A stretch of 64,000 bases of DNA. Origin: Mrakia gelida. Its lineage: Eukaryota; Basidiomycota; Tremellomycetes; Cystofilobasidiales; Mrakiaceae. Position numbers and translations under genes: made by a program. Positions within the stretch are counted from its first letter, which is position 1; every line of letters starts with the position of its first letter. Shown one piece after another: positions 21,123 through 33,279 of the stretch. The notes under the pieces were generated by a model that was given only the letters and a program-made list of their open reading frames with translations, did no database searches and had not been told where the DNA came from. Location: NCBI GenBank assembly GCA_024345305.1, contig BRON01000005.1:310001-374000 (forward strand), in the 5' to 3' direction.

Positions 21123-23875
21123 ATGTCGGACAACTACCTAGCGGAGAAGAAGGATTTCGTCCAGGAGAAGTCGGCGCTACCTCAACGAACGCCCTCGAGG
21201 GACGTCGAAGACGGAAGAGAGGAGCAGGCGGTCGTGGTCGACGACGAAGGGAGCGAGTTTGTGGCCGAGATTAGTGAGAGATCTATGAGCTGGCAGAGGA
21301 CGGCCGTGCTACTGTGAGTGTCTCTCCTTCTTTGGCTTCAGCGAAGTGGTGGTGGGAGAGAAGAGGACGAGGGGGGAGGGAAGAGCGAGAGAGCTCTTCG
21401 CGTGGGTCGAGCGGGGAGGGGGCGGACGTTGAGCTCAGCCCAGCTTCCCTCCCTCACTTCTCGCTCCTCTCTTTCGTCTAGCCGTCGGTCAACAGCTGAA
21501 ACGACTCTTGTTTCCGCTCCTCCTCTAGTTTCACAGAGTATATCGTTCTTGGTGAGCAGACGAGCTTGGACGAACTCCTCGTCTCCTCGTCTTCTCGCTT
21601 TCGCGATCAAGCTTAGAGCCTCGATGGCCAGGGATCAGCATTGGCCGAGATCATATACTCACACCCTTCTCTTCGCTCTTCTACTCCAGCTATCCTCGCT
21701 TTCCCTTACTCCTTCCAAGTGCTCGGAATGGCAGGAGGAGTGATCGCGACTCTGCTTAGTGAGTTATCGTTCGTCTTTTTCGTTCGCGCGACTGGTCTTC
21801 GATCTCGGCCGCTGACTTGTCTCGCGCTTTTCTCCCAGTCGGTCTCGCGACTCTGTACACGTCTCACGTTCTTTGGAGGTTCTGCATGGCGTAAGTAGCG
21901 AGAAGAGCAAGAAACCGCGGAGGAAAGGTCGATGAAACATCCCGCTGACCTTCCTCTCTTCTTCTTCCTTTGCTCTGCCCTTCTTCCTCTCTCTCTCTCT
22001 CTTCCTTGCAGTTATCCTCAATGTCGAGACATCGCCGACGTGGCCTACTACCTCTTCGGCGAGAAGAAGGTGTACTGGTACGCTGCGTTCGTCGGATTAG
22101 CCGGGAACAACCTCTTCATCATGGGGTTGCACTGCAACGCTGGAACAACTGCTATCAACACGATGGGATACAAGATGTGTAGTGCTGGAATGGGAGCAAT
22201 CTTGGGAGTTATCATGGTTCGTTGCGTTCTTGCTTCTTCTTCGCGTCTATGATCGAATTCGTCGCGAAGCATCTTCTCTTCGTCTTCGGTGGCTTACTCC
22301 TCCTTTCTCTCCCTCAGTTCCTTGGATCTCTCATCCGAGACTTCCGACATACCACTCCCTTCGGAATCTTCTCAGCCGGGACGATGTTCATCTGGTTCGC
22401 TGCAGTTCTGTCGATTTGATCACGTCGACGCGTCTGCGATGCTGACCACTCGATCTGCCTTCTTCTCTTTCCCAGCTTCCTCATCGTCGTCATTGGACAC
22501 TCGCTCCAGGGAACACCCAATGGATACATCGACGACATCGAGACTCCCTTGTCGTGGACGGTTTGGGCTCCAGAGGGAACGACCTTCGTTCAGGGAGTAT
22601 CAGGTTCGTCTCGAGCTTTCCCTTTCGTTCTCTTCGCCCTGTCCTCACACTGTCGGTATCTTTCATCTCAGCTATTCTCAACATCGCTTACACCTACACG
22701 GGTCAAGGTACGTTTCTCAGTATCCATACGAGGAGGAGCTCTCGCTTCCGGTCCTGACCGGGTCGTTCTTCCCTCGATTCAGCTCTCATTCCTTCCTTCG
22801 TCGGCGACATGAAGAAGCCAGAGGACTTCCCCAAGGCTCTCTACCTCTGCATGGCTGCAGAGCTGATTCTCTTCACCATCTCGGGAGCTGTCGTCTACTG
22901 TAAGCTCGTCTCCCGCGACGCGTACGATTTGGTCGAGGGCTGATCCGCGTTTTCGCTCTTCTTCTCGTCCTTCCTCTTAGCTCACACCGGAACGATCCTC
23001 ACTACCGCACCTGCCTATGGATCTCTCATTAGGAAATACGGTCAACCTGCAGCCGCCTTCACTCTCCCAACCATCTTGATCGTCGGAGTCCTTTACTCCC
23101 TCGTCACGTCGAGAGCCGTCTTTTTCCAGATCTTCCCCGACAACTCGAAGCATCGAAGAAGCCATACTGTTAAGGGATGGGCCGTTTGGATCACGATCGT
23201 CGCGGTGGGATGGGTGATAGCCTACGTACGTGTCGTTCTGCTTTTCCTCTCGCGTCTTCGACCCTCCAGCTGAACCAGCCTTTCTTCCTCGAAACCCACA
23301 GATCATCGGAGAGTCGGTTCCCTTCTTCAACGACCTCCTGTCCCTCATCTCCTCCCTCTTCAATAGTTGGTTCGGGTGAGTCCCGGAATAGTCGAACTCG
23401 AGCGCGCCGTCCTTTCTTTTCTCTCGCTGACCTTTCGCCTTATCTCTCTCGCTCATCTCTTTCTAAACCAACAGATTCATCTTCTGGGCTTGCGCATACA
23501 AGCTGCTCTACAAAAAGACAGGCTACTTCACCTCTGCCTCTCGATCGGCGCAAACGATTTTGAACGTCGTGAGTCCTCGTCGAACAGACCTCGCGAGCCC
23601 GCTTCCTCTTTTCTCTCGCTGACCCTTTCTCCTCTCCGTTCTCAGGTCCTATTCGCCGTCGGACTCTTCATCATGGGCCCAGGAACCTACGCTGCCTGCC
23701 AGTCGATTCGGATCTCGTACGCTACTGGATGTGAGTCCTCTTCTCGTCGCGTCGCATGGTGGTCGGCTCTCTTCTTCCCTCGATGCTGACTCGAACTCGT
23801 TCTCCTTTCCTCCTTTCTCTAGCCATCAAAGCACCTTTCGGATGCTTGAACAGTGGTTTCATCTTTTCTCGGTGA
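21123..23875 (+). CDS. Amino-acid permease, AAAP family (MTR / neutral and aromatic type)
   Basis: Plasma-membrane amino acid:proton symporter related to Neurospora MTR (N system). The N-terminal tail MSDNYLAEKKDFVQEKSALP is cytoplasmic. Then come ILAFPYSFQVLGMAGGVIAT (TM1-2 region), VGLATLYTSHVLWRFCMAYP, RDIADVAYYLFGEKKVYWYA, HCNAGTTAINTMGYKMCS, SAGTMFIWFAAVLSI, FLIVVIGHSLQGTPNGYIDD, AILNIAYTYTGQ, ALIPSFVGDMKKPEDFPKAL, LCMAAELILFTISGAVVY, SHTGTILTTAPAYGSLIRKY and later hydrophobic segments, ending IKAPFGCLNSGFIFSR-stop. About 11 hydrophobic segments across roughly 13 exons, consistent with the family. Two introns use GTTCGT donors (22217 and 22603). The MITE-like element lies about 400 bp upstream of its start and might influence expression. 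Confidence 0.85.
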
Positions 23876-24211
23876 TCTCTTCCCTTCTTCGTTGCTTTGT
23901 CTTTCTCGTTTGGTTTCGTTCATCTCGTGTTTCGTTCTTAGAGCTTCTCAGAGTATCAGTTCTTATAGAAGGTCCGTTCGTCACGGACTATCTGCTCCTT
24001 GTCCACTCATCCCTCAAGCCTTCGAGGTCGAAGCAAGTGAGCCATCTAAACAAACAAGCAACAGAACACTTGAGGACGCGAGCTTGTTCGACGCGTCGGA
24101 CCGTCTGAGCTTTTCTCCCTCTGGCTCGCTGCCAGGGTCTCAGAGATTCAGCGAAGAGTAAACGACAGAGGGCGACGTGCATCGGATATACGCTGAGCAC
24201 CCTTTTAGGCA
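23876..24211. other. Convergent 3' region, permease / BTB paralog 2
   Basis: 336 bp between two converging stop codons. Contains one GACGCGTC near 24089. No gene seen. Confidence 0.5.
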
Positions 24212-25595
24212 TCAAGGGTCAAAATCCTCCTCCTTCTCGGCGTCGAGCTGAACGAGGAAGAGGAAGAAAAGAAGAGTGGGCGGGGGTCAACTCGAGTGCG
24301 AGAAGAGGTTCGCGGAGATACTTGGTTCAAAAGAAGACAACCCGCCTCACCTTGTACCTCTCCTTTCTCCAGAACTCATCAAAACCGGACCAACAGTCCT
24401 TCTTCATCGAGTCCTTCAACTCGACCACGAATGAGCCTCTGGCTCATGTTGATGGCGCCCTCGTACGACTGCTGCTCGGCGAGCGACCTGTAGACAAGCC
24501 TCATTTTTCGGTCCCACACCTTCCTACAGAGAGAGGCCTCCGTGCATCCGGCCACATGGAGTTTCGAAAGGTCGACGGCCATCGTGGCAGAGGCGAGTTC
24601 GGCGTAAGCGTCGACCCGGAGGAGGATCGAGAGGCCTGGAGGAGAGAGAGAGAGGAGATCAGAAGGGATTCAAAAGGTGATAAAAGGGAGGTCAGGACAG
24701 AAAAAGGGAGAAGACCAGAGGGAATGCAACTGACGGGCCTGAATGGGCATAGCTCGAGGGATCCAACACGTCCTTGCGTCCTCCTCCGGGGGGTAGTTTT
24801 TGACGAAGGCGGAACGTTGAGACGGCGTCGACAAAGCGAGAGAGTTGTGTATCCATCGAACCGAAGACTTTTCGAGACTGAATTCCTCCTGTAGGGCGAG
24901 TAGGGCACGGTCTACAGAGTCCGAAAGCGGAGGGAAGTTCGTGTCGTGTCGGTAAGGGTCGGACTCCTCGACGTGGTCGTTGGTCGAGGCGTCGATAGCT
25001 TCCTCGTGTAGAGACCTAGCGATGAAAGCTGCTGTTGCCGATTCCAAGACGGACGAATGGTTGTACTGGCAAGGAGGAGAGATGGTCAAAGAAGGAAGAG
25101 GGAGGAGAAGAGGGAAGGAGGAACGAGCTCACCTTGTCGGCGAGAAGCAGCATCGAGCGAGTCTCGAGAAGGGTTGGGAGCTTCTTCGAGAATGAGCTGA
25201 TTGATAGCCGCATTGGGATCAGTACAGGAGTATGCCGAGTGGGCGTGCGGAGCTAGAAGAACTCATATCCCATCGTAGAGAGCTCTCAAGAAAACCTCCC
25301 AATCCTCGACGGAATCCGCGAGGTTGATGGTTGGCGTCCCTCTCTCCTCCCCTCCTGGTCCCTCCCCGACAAGCAGGGTATCTGCGAAGACGTCCGCCTT
25401 CTCCAGAACTCCTCGATGAACCTTGGAGAGCGTTGATTTGACCTGGAGGAGAACGTTTCCATCGGCGAAGAAGTAGGAGGTCGAAGGGGAGGGAGGAGAA
25501 GAAGCGTCTGCGTCCGCTGCGTCCGAAGCCGTCTTGCGCTTCTTGGAGGCTGAAGGGTTGCTAGAGGACGAAGAGGAAGAGGCTCGAGGTGGCAT
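24212..25595 (-). CDS. BTB/POZ-like domain protein, paralog 2 (frameshifted 3' end)
   Basis: Start ATG 25595 gives MPPRASSSSSSSNPSASKKR, then the BTB-like core FFADGNVLLQVKSTLSKVHR, VFADTLLVG, INLADSVEDWEVFLRALYDG, LQKLPTLLETRSMLLLADK, YNHSSVLESATAAFIAR, DRALLALQEEFSLEKSSVRW, LLRVDAYAELASATMAVDLS and CTEASLCRKVWDRKMRLVYR. This is exon-for-exon the same as paralog 3. The frame then stops early (LDEEGLLVRF-stop at 24379), because a net 4-nt insertion relative to paralog 3 precedes a segment that would read DEFWRKERYK. The final exon LDAEKEEDFDP-stop is still present at 24212 with a good donor and acceptor. The product may therefore lack about 25 C-terminal residues, or the gene is starting to decay. 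An in-frame Met also lies at 25679. Confidence 0.7.
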
Positions 25596-25746
25596 CTCAA
25601 CGAAGAAGAAGAAGGTAGGGTCGGGAGGGAGGGAGAAGTTGAGCTCGTGTTGGCCGTTGGTCGAAAACGTCGAGCTCAACTTTCCTCCTTCCTTCCTCCC
25701 AAACGCCTTCCTCGATTCGGAACCAAATCTACAAACTCAACCGACC

Positions 25747-26998
<1,252 letters not shown>

Positions 26999-27352
26999 AT
27001 ACATGCCTCTGTTTGCGAAGCCGATACGTGCTCTTATCCTTGGACGCGAGTGCGAGAATCGAACCTCCGTCGTTCGTCAACAACTTCTCGGCCCGGCAGC
27101 CCACTTTGGGTTATCAACTCATCGAGCGCACCAAAAGCTCTTACATACGCTTCGAGTTGCGTGCTTGCGCAAACTCTCACACTGCGAGCGAGACCACGGC
27201 GCGAACGAAGCAAAACCAGGAGGCGAGGTTCGCTCGACGCGTCCGTCCCACTCGCGTCTTTCGTCTTTTTCGGCTTTTTTTCACTCTCTCGTACCCCAAA
27301 GCAAGTGACAAGTCGGCCCATCTGATCCAATCCTCGCACTTCGCTCGCAGGC
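26999..27352. other. Convergent 3' region, BUD32 / SMN-like gene
   Basis: 354 bp between converging stop codons. One GACGCGTC near 27236. No gene seen. Confidence 0.5.
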
Positions 27353-28913
27353 TCAATCATAACTCAACCCCTCACCCTCCTGCCCAACCACCCCCTCCCC
27401 TCCTCGCTCCTCACCCCCACTCCCAGCCCTCCCGAACCTCGCCAAGTTCCTCTTCGCCACCTTGTCCACTACCGGAGCCGTAGGGGGTTTGGGTGGGAGC
27501 GACGACGCCGACGAGGGGAGCGAGGAGGTTGAGGTTGAGGCGGACGTTGAAGCAAGGGACGCAGCGAGAGCAGCATCCTCCATCGCTTGATCCAGCCACG
27601 ATTTGGATTTACCGTGGATGGCCTGAAATTCGGATCCGAGGTAAAGAAGGGTGGTGGGAGGAGAGGGGTGGGTGGAAGAGTCAGCGACCGACGCGAATGA
27701 ACAAATGACACGAACGAGCGACGCGTCTTTGCTCGAACGAAAGCGAAAAGAAAGCGCATCAGAACTGACCTCCCACTCCCTCTTCCCCCTCTCCCACCCC
27801 TTCACCAAATCCTCATCGTCCCAATGCCCCCCAGACTTCCCTCCTCCTCCTCCACTCCCAAAGTCCAGCTGAACCGTTCCACCAACGCCAGCATACGTCT
27901 CCTCCTCTTCCTCCTCCTCGTACTCCCACGAGTCGGTCTCGACGCCCGTCCAGGTGGCGTCCCAGTTGGGCTCGGCGGCGAGGGAGAGGTCGGGGATGGC
28001 TGAGATTGAGGTTGAGGCGAGGTTGGAGGGCGAAGTGGGAGTGAAGGAAGGCGAGAGGGGGTGGTAAGCTTCTGGGGAGGTTGGGCCGCCTGTTTGGGAG
28101 GGGTGGGTGGGTTGGTGCTGGGTGAGTTTGGGTTTCTTGGCTGCGAAGAAGAGAGGGCGAGAAAGGGAAATGGTCAGGGATGAGAGAGGGAAGAGGGAGA
28201 AGAGCGAGGGAGCGGAGCGAACGAACTGGGTCGTTTCTTCCTCGCTGGAGGAGGAGGTGGTTTGAAGAGGGAGGAGTACCATCTGCCAAACCAAGAGAAT
28301 CAGTATCACCGTCTGTTCTACGAGCAAGAAGGGCCAAAGAGAAGGGAGCTAGGCTCACAAGCTGCTCGTGGACTTGGATCCTGTTGGAGGCAGCCCACTC
28401 GCCTCAGCTTCCTCCCTGTCGAGCTGCTCCTTCGCTTGGAGCTTGATCTTCCACGAGTCCTTGGTTCTCTGCTTGGAGAGATCGATGAGATCCTTGTCGG
28501 CTTTGAAGGGGACCCAAGGCGAGATGGGGTCGTGATGTTTCTACGAGCGAGCGAGAGGGAAGCGAAGGAGGAGAAGGAGGTGAGCTCGTTCGTTTTGGTC
28601 TCGTTCCTTTCGGCCTCCTCCTCCTCCGACCACTAAGCGAGCTCTGGAGACAACTTACCATGTACTCCTCTTTCGCAGCTTCCCAAACGTGTACGAAAGC
28701 TGTATCGTCCCAACCTGAGGCGTTCCAGGGAGTCACACTCAAAGGAGGGACGACCTCTTCCTCCTCCTCCTCGTCCTCTTGTGCTTCCTCCCCTTCCTCT
28801 TGATCGTCGACCCAGGGACCGCTCGTCGTTGGATCGTACTGGACTTCGTGATAGAAGGATGAAGACTCTGATGAGTCTGAAAGGGCGAGTTCAGGGATCG
28901 TTTGAGCTGACAT
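27353..28913 (-). CDS. SMN-like protein with two Gemin2-binding-type motifs
   Basis: Start ATG 28913 (MSAQTIPELALSDSSESS). An acidic stretch leads to SGWDDTAFVHVWEAAKEEYM, which fits the Gemin2-binding helix of survival-motor-neuron proteins (WDDTAL...AYD/AWD..). The next exons give HHDPISPWVPFKADKDLIDL and WKIKLQAKEQLDREEAEASG, then basic RWYSSLFKPPPPPARKKRP and KKPKLTQHQ. A second related motif, HWDDEDLVKGWERGKREWEA, follows with KSKSWLDQAMEDAALAAS. The C-terminus is Ser/Pro-rich and ends GEGLSYD-stop. I see no Tudor domain and no YG-box oligomerisation motif, both usual in SMN. The assignment rests on the WDD motifs only; a cytoplasmic/nuclear snRNP assembly role is inference. Confidence 0.55.
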
Positions 28914-29227
28914 GGGCGAGGAGAGTGAAAGTTGGAGGGATCGGAGGAGCGCAGGTGAGCTCGACTTGCTCCAGAGAGAGAGAGGGCTTGACGACCGTCT
29001 TTCTGCTTCGTTTTACGGATTTTTCGACCTGGAGCAGGTACGTAGAAGTAATGAGCTCTCGGCAAAGGATCTCGCACGCAAAAAGTACGAAAAAACGGGA
29101 GCAAACTTTCCCACACGGCCGAATCGACTGGACACCTTCCTATCTCTCGCTCCTCCCTCTTGCCGCCAACCTTCACCTTCTTCCCTTCTTCTTCCCTTCC
29201 TCCTTTCTTCGTCCCTCTTCTTTCGCG
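28914..29227. promoter_or_regulatory. Divergent promoter, SMN-like / Ser-Pro-rich protein
   Basis: 314 bp between opposing start codons. Plus-strand pyrimidine tracts precede ATG 29228. No conserved element recognised. Confidence 0.45.
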
Positions 29228-32215
29228 ATGCCTACGGTAGCGACGCATCATCGACCAGCTGTCGTTACTCGACGGTCCTCCTCTCACTCTCGATCGAGTT
29301 CTACTTCTTCGTTAGGCAAGAAGGGAGGAACGTTTGGAGGAGGACTCGGGATGACCACGGGAACAGGAGCTCAATCCTCAGATGGAGGTTCCATGGCCCC
29401 TCCGAAACTGAGGAAGAAGTCTACTAGCGATGCTGTGAGTCACATCTCTCTTCTCGCATGTTTCGGAAGCTTGGAGGATCGTATGGGAGGAAGGGGGAGC
29501 GAGCGAGGAGGGAAGGGAAGGGAGATCTCGTACAACCCAACTCTCTCCTCCGCTCCCTCCCTCGCTCCTTTCCCTCAGTCTCTCTCCCTCTGGCCCCATC
29601 TCCCTCAGCGATAAGAGCTCACCATGCTGACTCTTTCGCTTCCTTTGCAGGCCTCCTTCCATTCCACCCATCACCCCTCCTCCAATCACGTCCGTCTGAC
29701 CTCTCATCGTTCAGAAACGCACATCCCTCGCCTCGGAGCCATGCAGAGAACACCTTCGACAACAACCATCATCGACGACACTACAGGAACAAGCGCACCA
29801 GCTAGACACGGAGGACTCATGGACGCTTCAGTAGTCAAGAAGAGTACTGTGAGTTCTCGTAGAACGAAGGACACGAAGAAGGGGTCGTACGGCCGGGCGA
29901 GAGCGAGAGTCGAGCGAGAGCTGACGCTCCTTCCCTTGCGTGGTCGCCTTCTTTCCGCCCTTCGACAGTCGAGAGAAGCAGTTCCTGGAGACGAGGAAGG
30001 ATGGGAATCCAACAGTGATGACGGAGGAGCAGCTGGTGGTCACGACTTCAAGAAGACGTCGTCGTCCTCCAAGGTCGCAGGAGGAGGAGGAGGAGGACGA
30101 GCGCGCTCGAGCTCAACCTCATCTCGGAAGGTCTCTCACAATGACGCCGCTCATCATCATCCTCCAGGACCTACTTCAGTACAACGAGGAGCAGCCGATA
30201 GGAAGGCAGCTGGAGCGATGGCCATGTTCAGGATCCACTCGAGCAGCTCGGATCTGCTTCAGACTCAGACGAACGGAGCCAGTCCGAAACGGCAGTCGTT
30301 CATCGTCCCCTCCTCGTCCTCGAACGGTCCACTCCTCCCTCTCAGTCGAGATCACGAAGAGGGAGGAGGACTCCCTACGCCTCCCATCCCCTCGAGTCCG
30401 CCGCCGTCGTCTCCGGACCCAGACGAGGAGGAGGAGGAAGAGGTCGATCCCATCCCAACTCCCACGTCGAGGCGTCAAACAATTCGACCAGCGTCCTCGT
30501 CGTCCTCCCTTTCAGCTCAACTCCTTCGACACGCTTCGGTCACCAACTCGAACGGTCTTCATCACTCGGTTACCTCCCCATCACCAGCGTCAGCGACGAA
30601 TCGAGCCGCAGCTCCTTCGACGGTAGCCGCCTCGACCCTCGCCTCCATCCCTCAACAAAAGGATCACTCTCCTCCTCGCAAAGTCTACTCGGACGTCCAG
30701 CTCGCCAACCAAGGAAGCGACCGATCCTCTTCCTCCACCGATCTCCCTTCCATCCATCCTCGTCGTCCACGAACCACGTCAGGTCACTTCAACATTCACA
30801 CTCCAACTCCTCAGATCAACCCTCCCGCCCAACTCCTCACCACCCAACCCAACCTTCACCCCACTCCTCCCATCCCCGCCGCCGACCCTCATCCTAGTCC
30901 TCCCTCCTCAGTCGATACCGCCACCATCGTCGGAGCCGACGAGCCTCAGCAGCATCCCCACGAGGGAGACTCCTACGCGTTCCCAACCACTCAATCTCCA
31001 ACGAACAGCGAAATCACCAACGGTCACGACTCCTCCGCCGCTCTTCCTCATCAACCCCAACCCGCCTTCCCCTCCATTCGAGGAACTCGACCTCCTCCGC
31101 TGCGAACAGCCTCCTCTCGGTCGTCCCTCAACTCGTTCACCGGAGCCAGCAGGAACTTCGCTCCTCGTCGACTCGTTTCAGTCACGTCCAACGGTCCCAC
31201 CACCGCTCCTCCTCAACTCTCCTCCGACTACGCGTCAGCCAACCCTCCCGTCGATCCTCGGTCAGGATGGCCAGTCTCCGCCAGTCCAGAAGTCGACACC
31301 CAGAGCTTGCGAGCTTCGAGACCAGGCGCCGGAGGAGGAGGAGGGGACGACGCGATGGGACATCTTCGGAAAGCCTCCTTCTCCTCCCTCCGAGGAGGCA
31401 ACTCCCCGTACGGCAAGATGGGAAGCGATCTCCGAGAAGGAAGGGATCGAACCACCTCCATGGCCAGTTTGCGAAGCGTCGAAGGCGCGTACGACACCGA
31501 CAGTCGAAGCGGAGGAGGTCGTTTCGGAGGAGCCGCCAGCGCGATGGCTTCCCTTCGTTCCTCCACCGACATCCCCTCGGAGTTCACCAGCGACCAACAC
31601 CAACACCTTCATCAGAACGGGAACGGTCGTTCGAGGTTGACCTCCTCGTCGAGCAGCACCTCCCTCGCTGAGGGACTCAAGAGATCCATCATCGGAGGTC
31701 TCGCAGGAGCTGCAGCTCAGTTCCTCCCCACCTCCTCCCCCTCCTCCTCCTCCAACCACCCACCCAACTCCAGCCCGTCGTACGGCCAACACCCCCAACG
31801 CTCCGTATCCATGTTCTCCCCCCCTGCCCCACCACCCTCCTCCTCCTCTTCCTCGACAGGATCCCTATCCACCCTCAACCCAAACTTCAACCCTCACTCC
31901 TACTCCCAAACCCAACAACCCCCCACCAACGCCACCCTGGTATCCCACTTCCAGCGCGAGCAACCCTCCAGCCTCTCCAACTCAGAAACGAACTGGGATC
32001 AGGAGGAACGAGGGGAGAGGGGAGGAGAGAGACGAGCGTCGTTGCATCCGAGTCCGTTCTTGGAGAATCATCGGGCGTTGTTGAGGGGGATGGCGACGGC
32101 TACGAAGGGGGGAGGAGGAGGGAAGGCTGGTGGTGGGAAAGGAGGAAGGGGGGTTGGCGGGGCGGAGGCGACGCCTATGGGGTTGAGTGTGAGGAGGTGT
32201 TTGGCGCTGAGGTGA
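29228..32215 (+). CDS. Long Ser/Pro-rich disordered protein
   Basis: Four exons; the last spans about 2.2 kb without interruption. Start MPTVATHHRPAVVTRRSSSH. Further segments are GDEEGWESNSDDGGAAGGHD, MAMFRIHSSSSDLLQTQTNG, PIPSSPPPSSPDPDEEEEEE, LRTASSRSSLNSFTGASRNF, MGHLRKASFSSLRGGNSPYG, TSLAEGLKRSIIGGLAGAAA and ETNWDQEERGERGGERRASL. The end is Gly/Lys-rich and closes VRRCLALR-stop (32215). Many R-x-x-S sites suggest phosphorylation by basophilic kinases. The pattern (acidic WESNSDD patch, repeated RxxSxxSL, and a hydrophobic LAEGLKRSII near the end) resembles fungal GATA-repressor-like proteins of the DUF3295 kind, but only weakly. No globular domain recognised. About 860 residues. Confidence 0.75.
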
Positions 32216-33279
32216 TGAGGGGGGAGAGACGCGTCGAGTTGTTTTGGTTTTGTAGTTTTGTTTCGTTCGCTCTCTTCTTTCACTCGTTTCTTTCTTTCGT
32301 ACATCTAGTTTGGACCGTCTGCGTCTCTTTTTCTTTCACCTACCCTCTGTGCATGTAGCGTTTCTTGATCTGACGTTCGTTTCGTCTCGAAAGTTCGACC
32401 CTCGCCTGGTGGCGTCGTCGCTCGTCCTCGTTCCCACTCTCTCCCTCACCCTCTCTCTCGCTCCCTCACCCAGACCAGATCAATTTTGAAAGCTCATAGT
32501 AGTACTCGATCAGTCAAATCAAGGAAGAAAAACGAAACCGAAAGCTTGGCGTGTCGAAGAGAAAAATCAAAGAGAGGTTGAAGAACCGAAAAACAGAGAG
32601 ATGGAGAGGGAGTAGAAATCATGACCCCAAGAAGGCGTAGCGTAGGCAAGGCGGGCGTATATCGTGAGCAAAGCGAAGAGAAAGAGAAGGGCGAAAACAA
32701 AGAGAAGGGAAGAGGAAAGGGACCGAGGGCAGAGAAGGGGGGGTCGTTATGTATCGAATCGAAGCGAAGACAAGGAAAGAAGAAGAGGGGAACTCGAAGG
32801 GGTTGGTACAACTAGTAAAGGGAGAAGAAAGTATGAGGAGGCGAGCGAGAGATTCGTTATGAGAGAGAAAGGAAAGGATTTCCGAGGGGAGAGAGAGAGC
32901 TAAGGTGGGTAGGATTGGGACGGTCGGGGGAGGTATGAATAAGGATAGGTGGGTCGGGCGTTTGGGATCCTTTGGGAGGTGCGGGATAGAGAGATAGGGA
33001 GGGCGAGAGCGAATAAGGAAAGGGGATGAGCAACTCCAAGAAAGCGAACGAGCGAAAACTAGCGAAGGAACGAAGGGACGAGGTTAAAGCAAAAGCGACG
33101 ACAACGACGAGGGTGTGGACGCGCGGGATTTTTGGAGGAGGGATGAGCGTTGCGAGTGGAGGGATGGACGAAGACGAAGGAGGGAAGGGACTGAGGAAAG
33201 GGAAGGGGACGACGAAGGGATCCGAGGGCGGACGGGGATTTTAGAGGGAGCTGAAGGGAGACGAGGCAACGACGACGAC
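32216..33279. other. Convergent 3' intergenic region, 1.06 kb
   Basis: Between converging stops. The first 300 bp are T-rich on the plus strand (likely 3' UTR and terminator of the Ser/Pro-rich gene), with GACGCGTC at about 32229. From about 32520 the plus strand is purine-rich (GAA/GGA runs), consistent with the 3' UTR of CDC24 on the minus strand. No gene seen. Confidence 0.5.
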
